Shown here: in pieces, positions 63,887-64,000 of the stretch
How the letters are laid out: every line of letters starts with the position of its first letter
How positions within the stretch are numbered: position 1 is the stretch's first letter
Assembly (NCBI GenBank): GCA_944548615.1
Contig: OX155976.1
Coordinates: forward strand, 3,052,442-3,116,441
Source: Micropterix aruncella
Taxonomy: Eukaryota; Arthropoda; Insecta; Lepidoptera; Micropterigidae
Length of the DNA: 64,000 bases
Reading direction: 5' to 3'
Program-made: the position numbers and the translations under genes
Notes under the pieces: generated by a model
Databases searched by the model: none
What the model was told of the DNA's origin: nothing
Seen by the model: the letters and a program-made list of their open reading frames with translations, nothing else

Positions 63887-64000
63887 AGTTGTCAACTACA
63901 ACGGGCGAATCCGTCCCCTCAGGAAGTTTTAACGATTAGTCGTTCTATCTCCCTGGAGTGGAGCGGAGAAGACTTGGACAAAACAGTCCACCGCCAAGCT
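63887..64000 (+). repeat. Repeat family X (copy 6), cut by window end
   Basis: GAGTTGTCAACTACAACGGG, then AGGAAGTTTTAACGATTAGT, as in copies 2, 3 and 5. Confidence 0.85.

Overview
The window is eukaryotic and almost certainly from an insect, with Lepidoptera the best guess. The signs are AT-rich introns packed with mariner, pogo, hAT, P-element-like, TTAA-flanked, Penelope-like, CR1-like, Jockey-like and R2-like elements, a tRNA-headed SINE, and a LINE 3' tail and a Helitron-like repeat of kinds common in lepidopteran genomes. The order is an inference. There is no operon structure, CRISPR array or prokaryotic gene.

One host gene organises the window: the 3' part of a lysine-specific histone demethylase 5 gene (KDM5, called lid in Drosophila) on the minus strand. 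I place 16 exons between 63468 and 12481. All have AG/GT borders, and their phases join into 2769 nt, i.e. 922 codons plus stop, without an interruption. They encode the PLU-1 region, the second PHD finger (split over three exons), a basic low-complexity linker and the C-terminal third PHD finger. The JmjN, ARID, first PHD, JmjC and C5HC2 parts must lie beyond position 64000.

Nearly everything else is intron or 3' flank filled with mobile elements. Region by region: 1-12190 (downstream of the gene) holds LINE pieces, a tRNA-derived SINE, tandem MITEs, a decayed mariner and TTAA-flanked MITEs; a 29-bp minisatellite lies just past the stop codon. 12753-23611 holds a pogo-like element, a hAT remnant and three copies of a 1.4-kb TTAA-flanked element, one inserted inside another and one carrying a Penelope-like insertion with a GIY-YIG coding region. 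23612-30098 holds seven exons in order, with MITEs between them. 30099-36646 holds a 4.9-kb P-element/THAP9-like transposon with inverted repeats and a target duplication but four coding lesions. 36810-52577 holds several LINEs nested with DNA transposons. 52772-63257 is a 10.5-kb intron with a 1,014-codon open R2-like LINE in the same direction as the gene.

I found no clearly new biological system. The most unusual observations are a shared layout in five sequence-distinct TTAA-flanked families (a palindrome 16-19 bp from one end), three Penelope-like insertions made wholly or mainly of inverted arms with 12-14 bp target duplications, and an unclassified non-coding mobile repeat of about 0.6 kb with a 15-bp target duplication.
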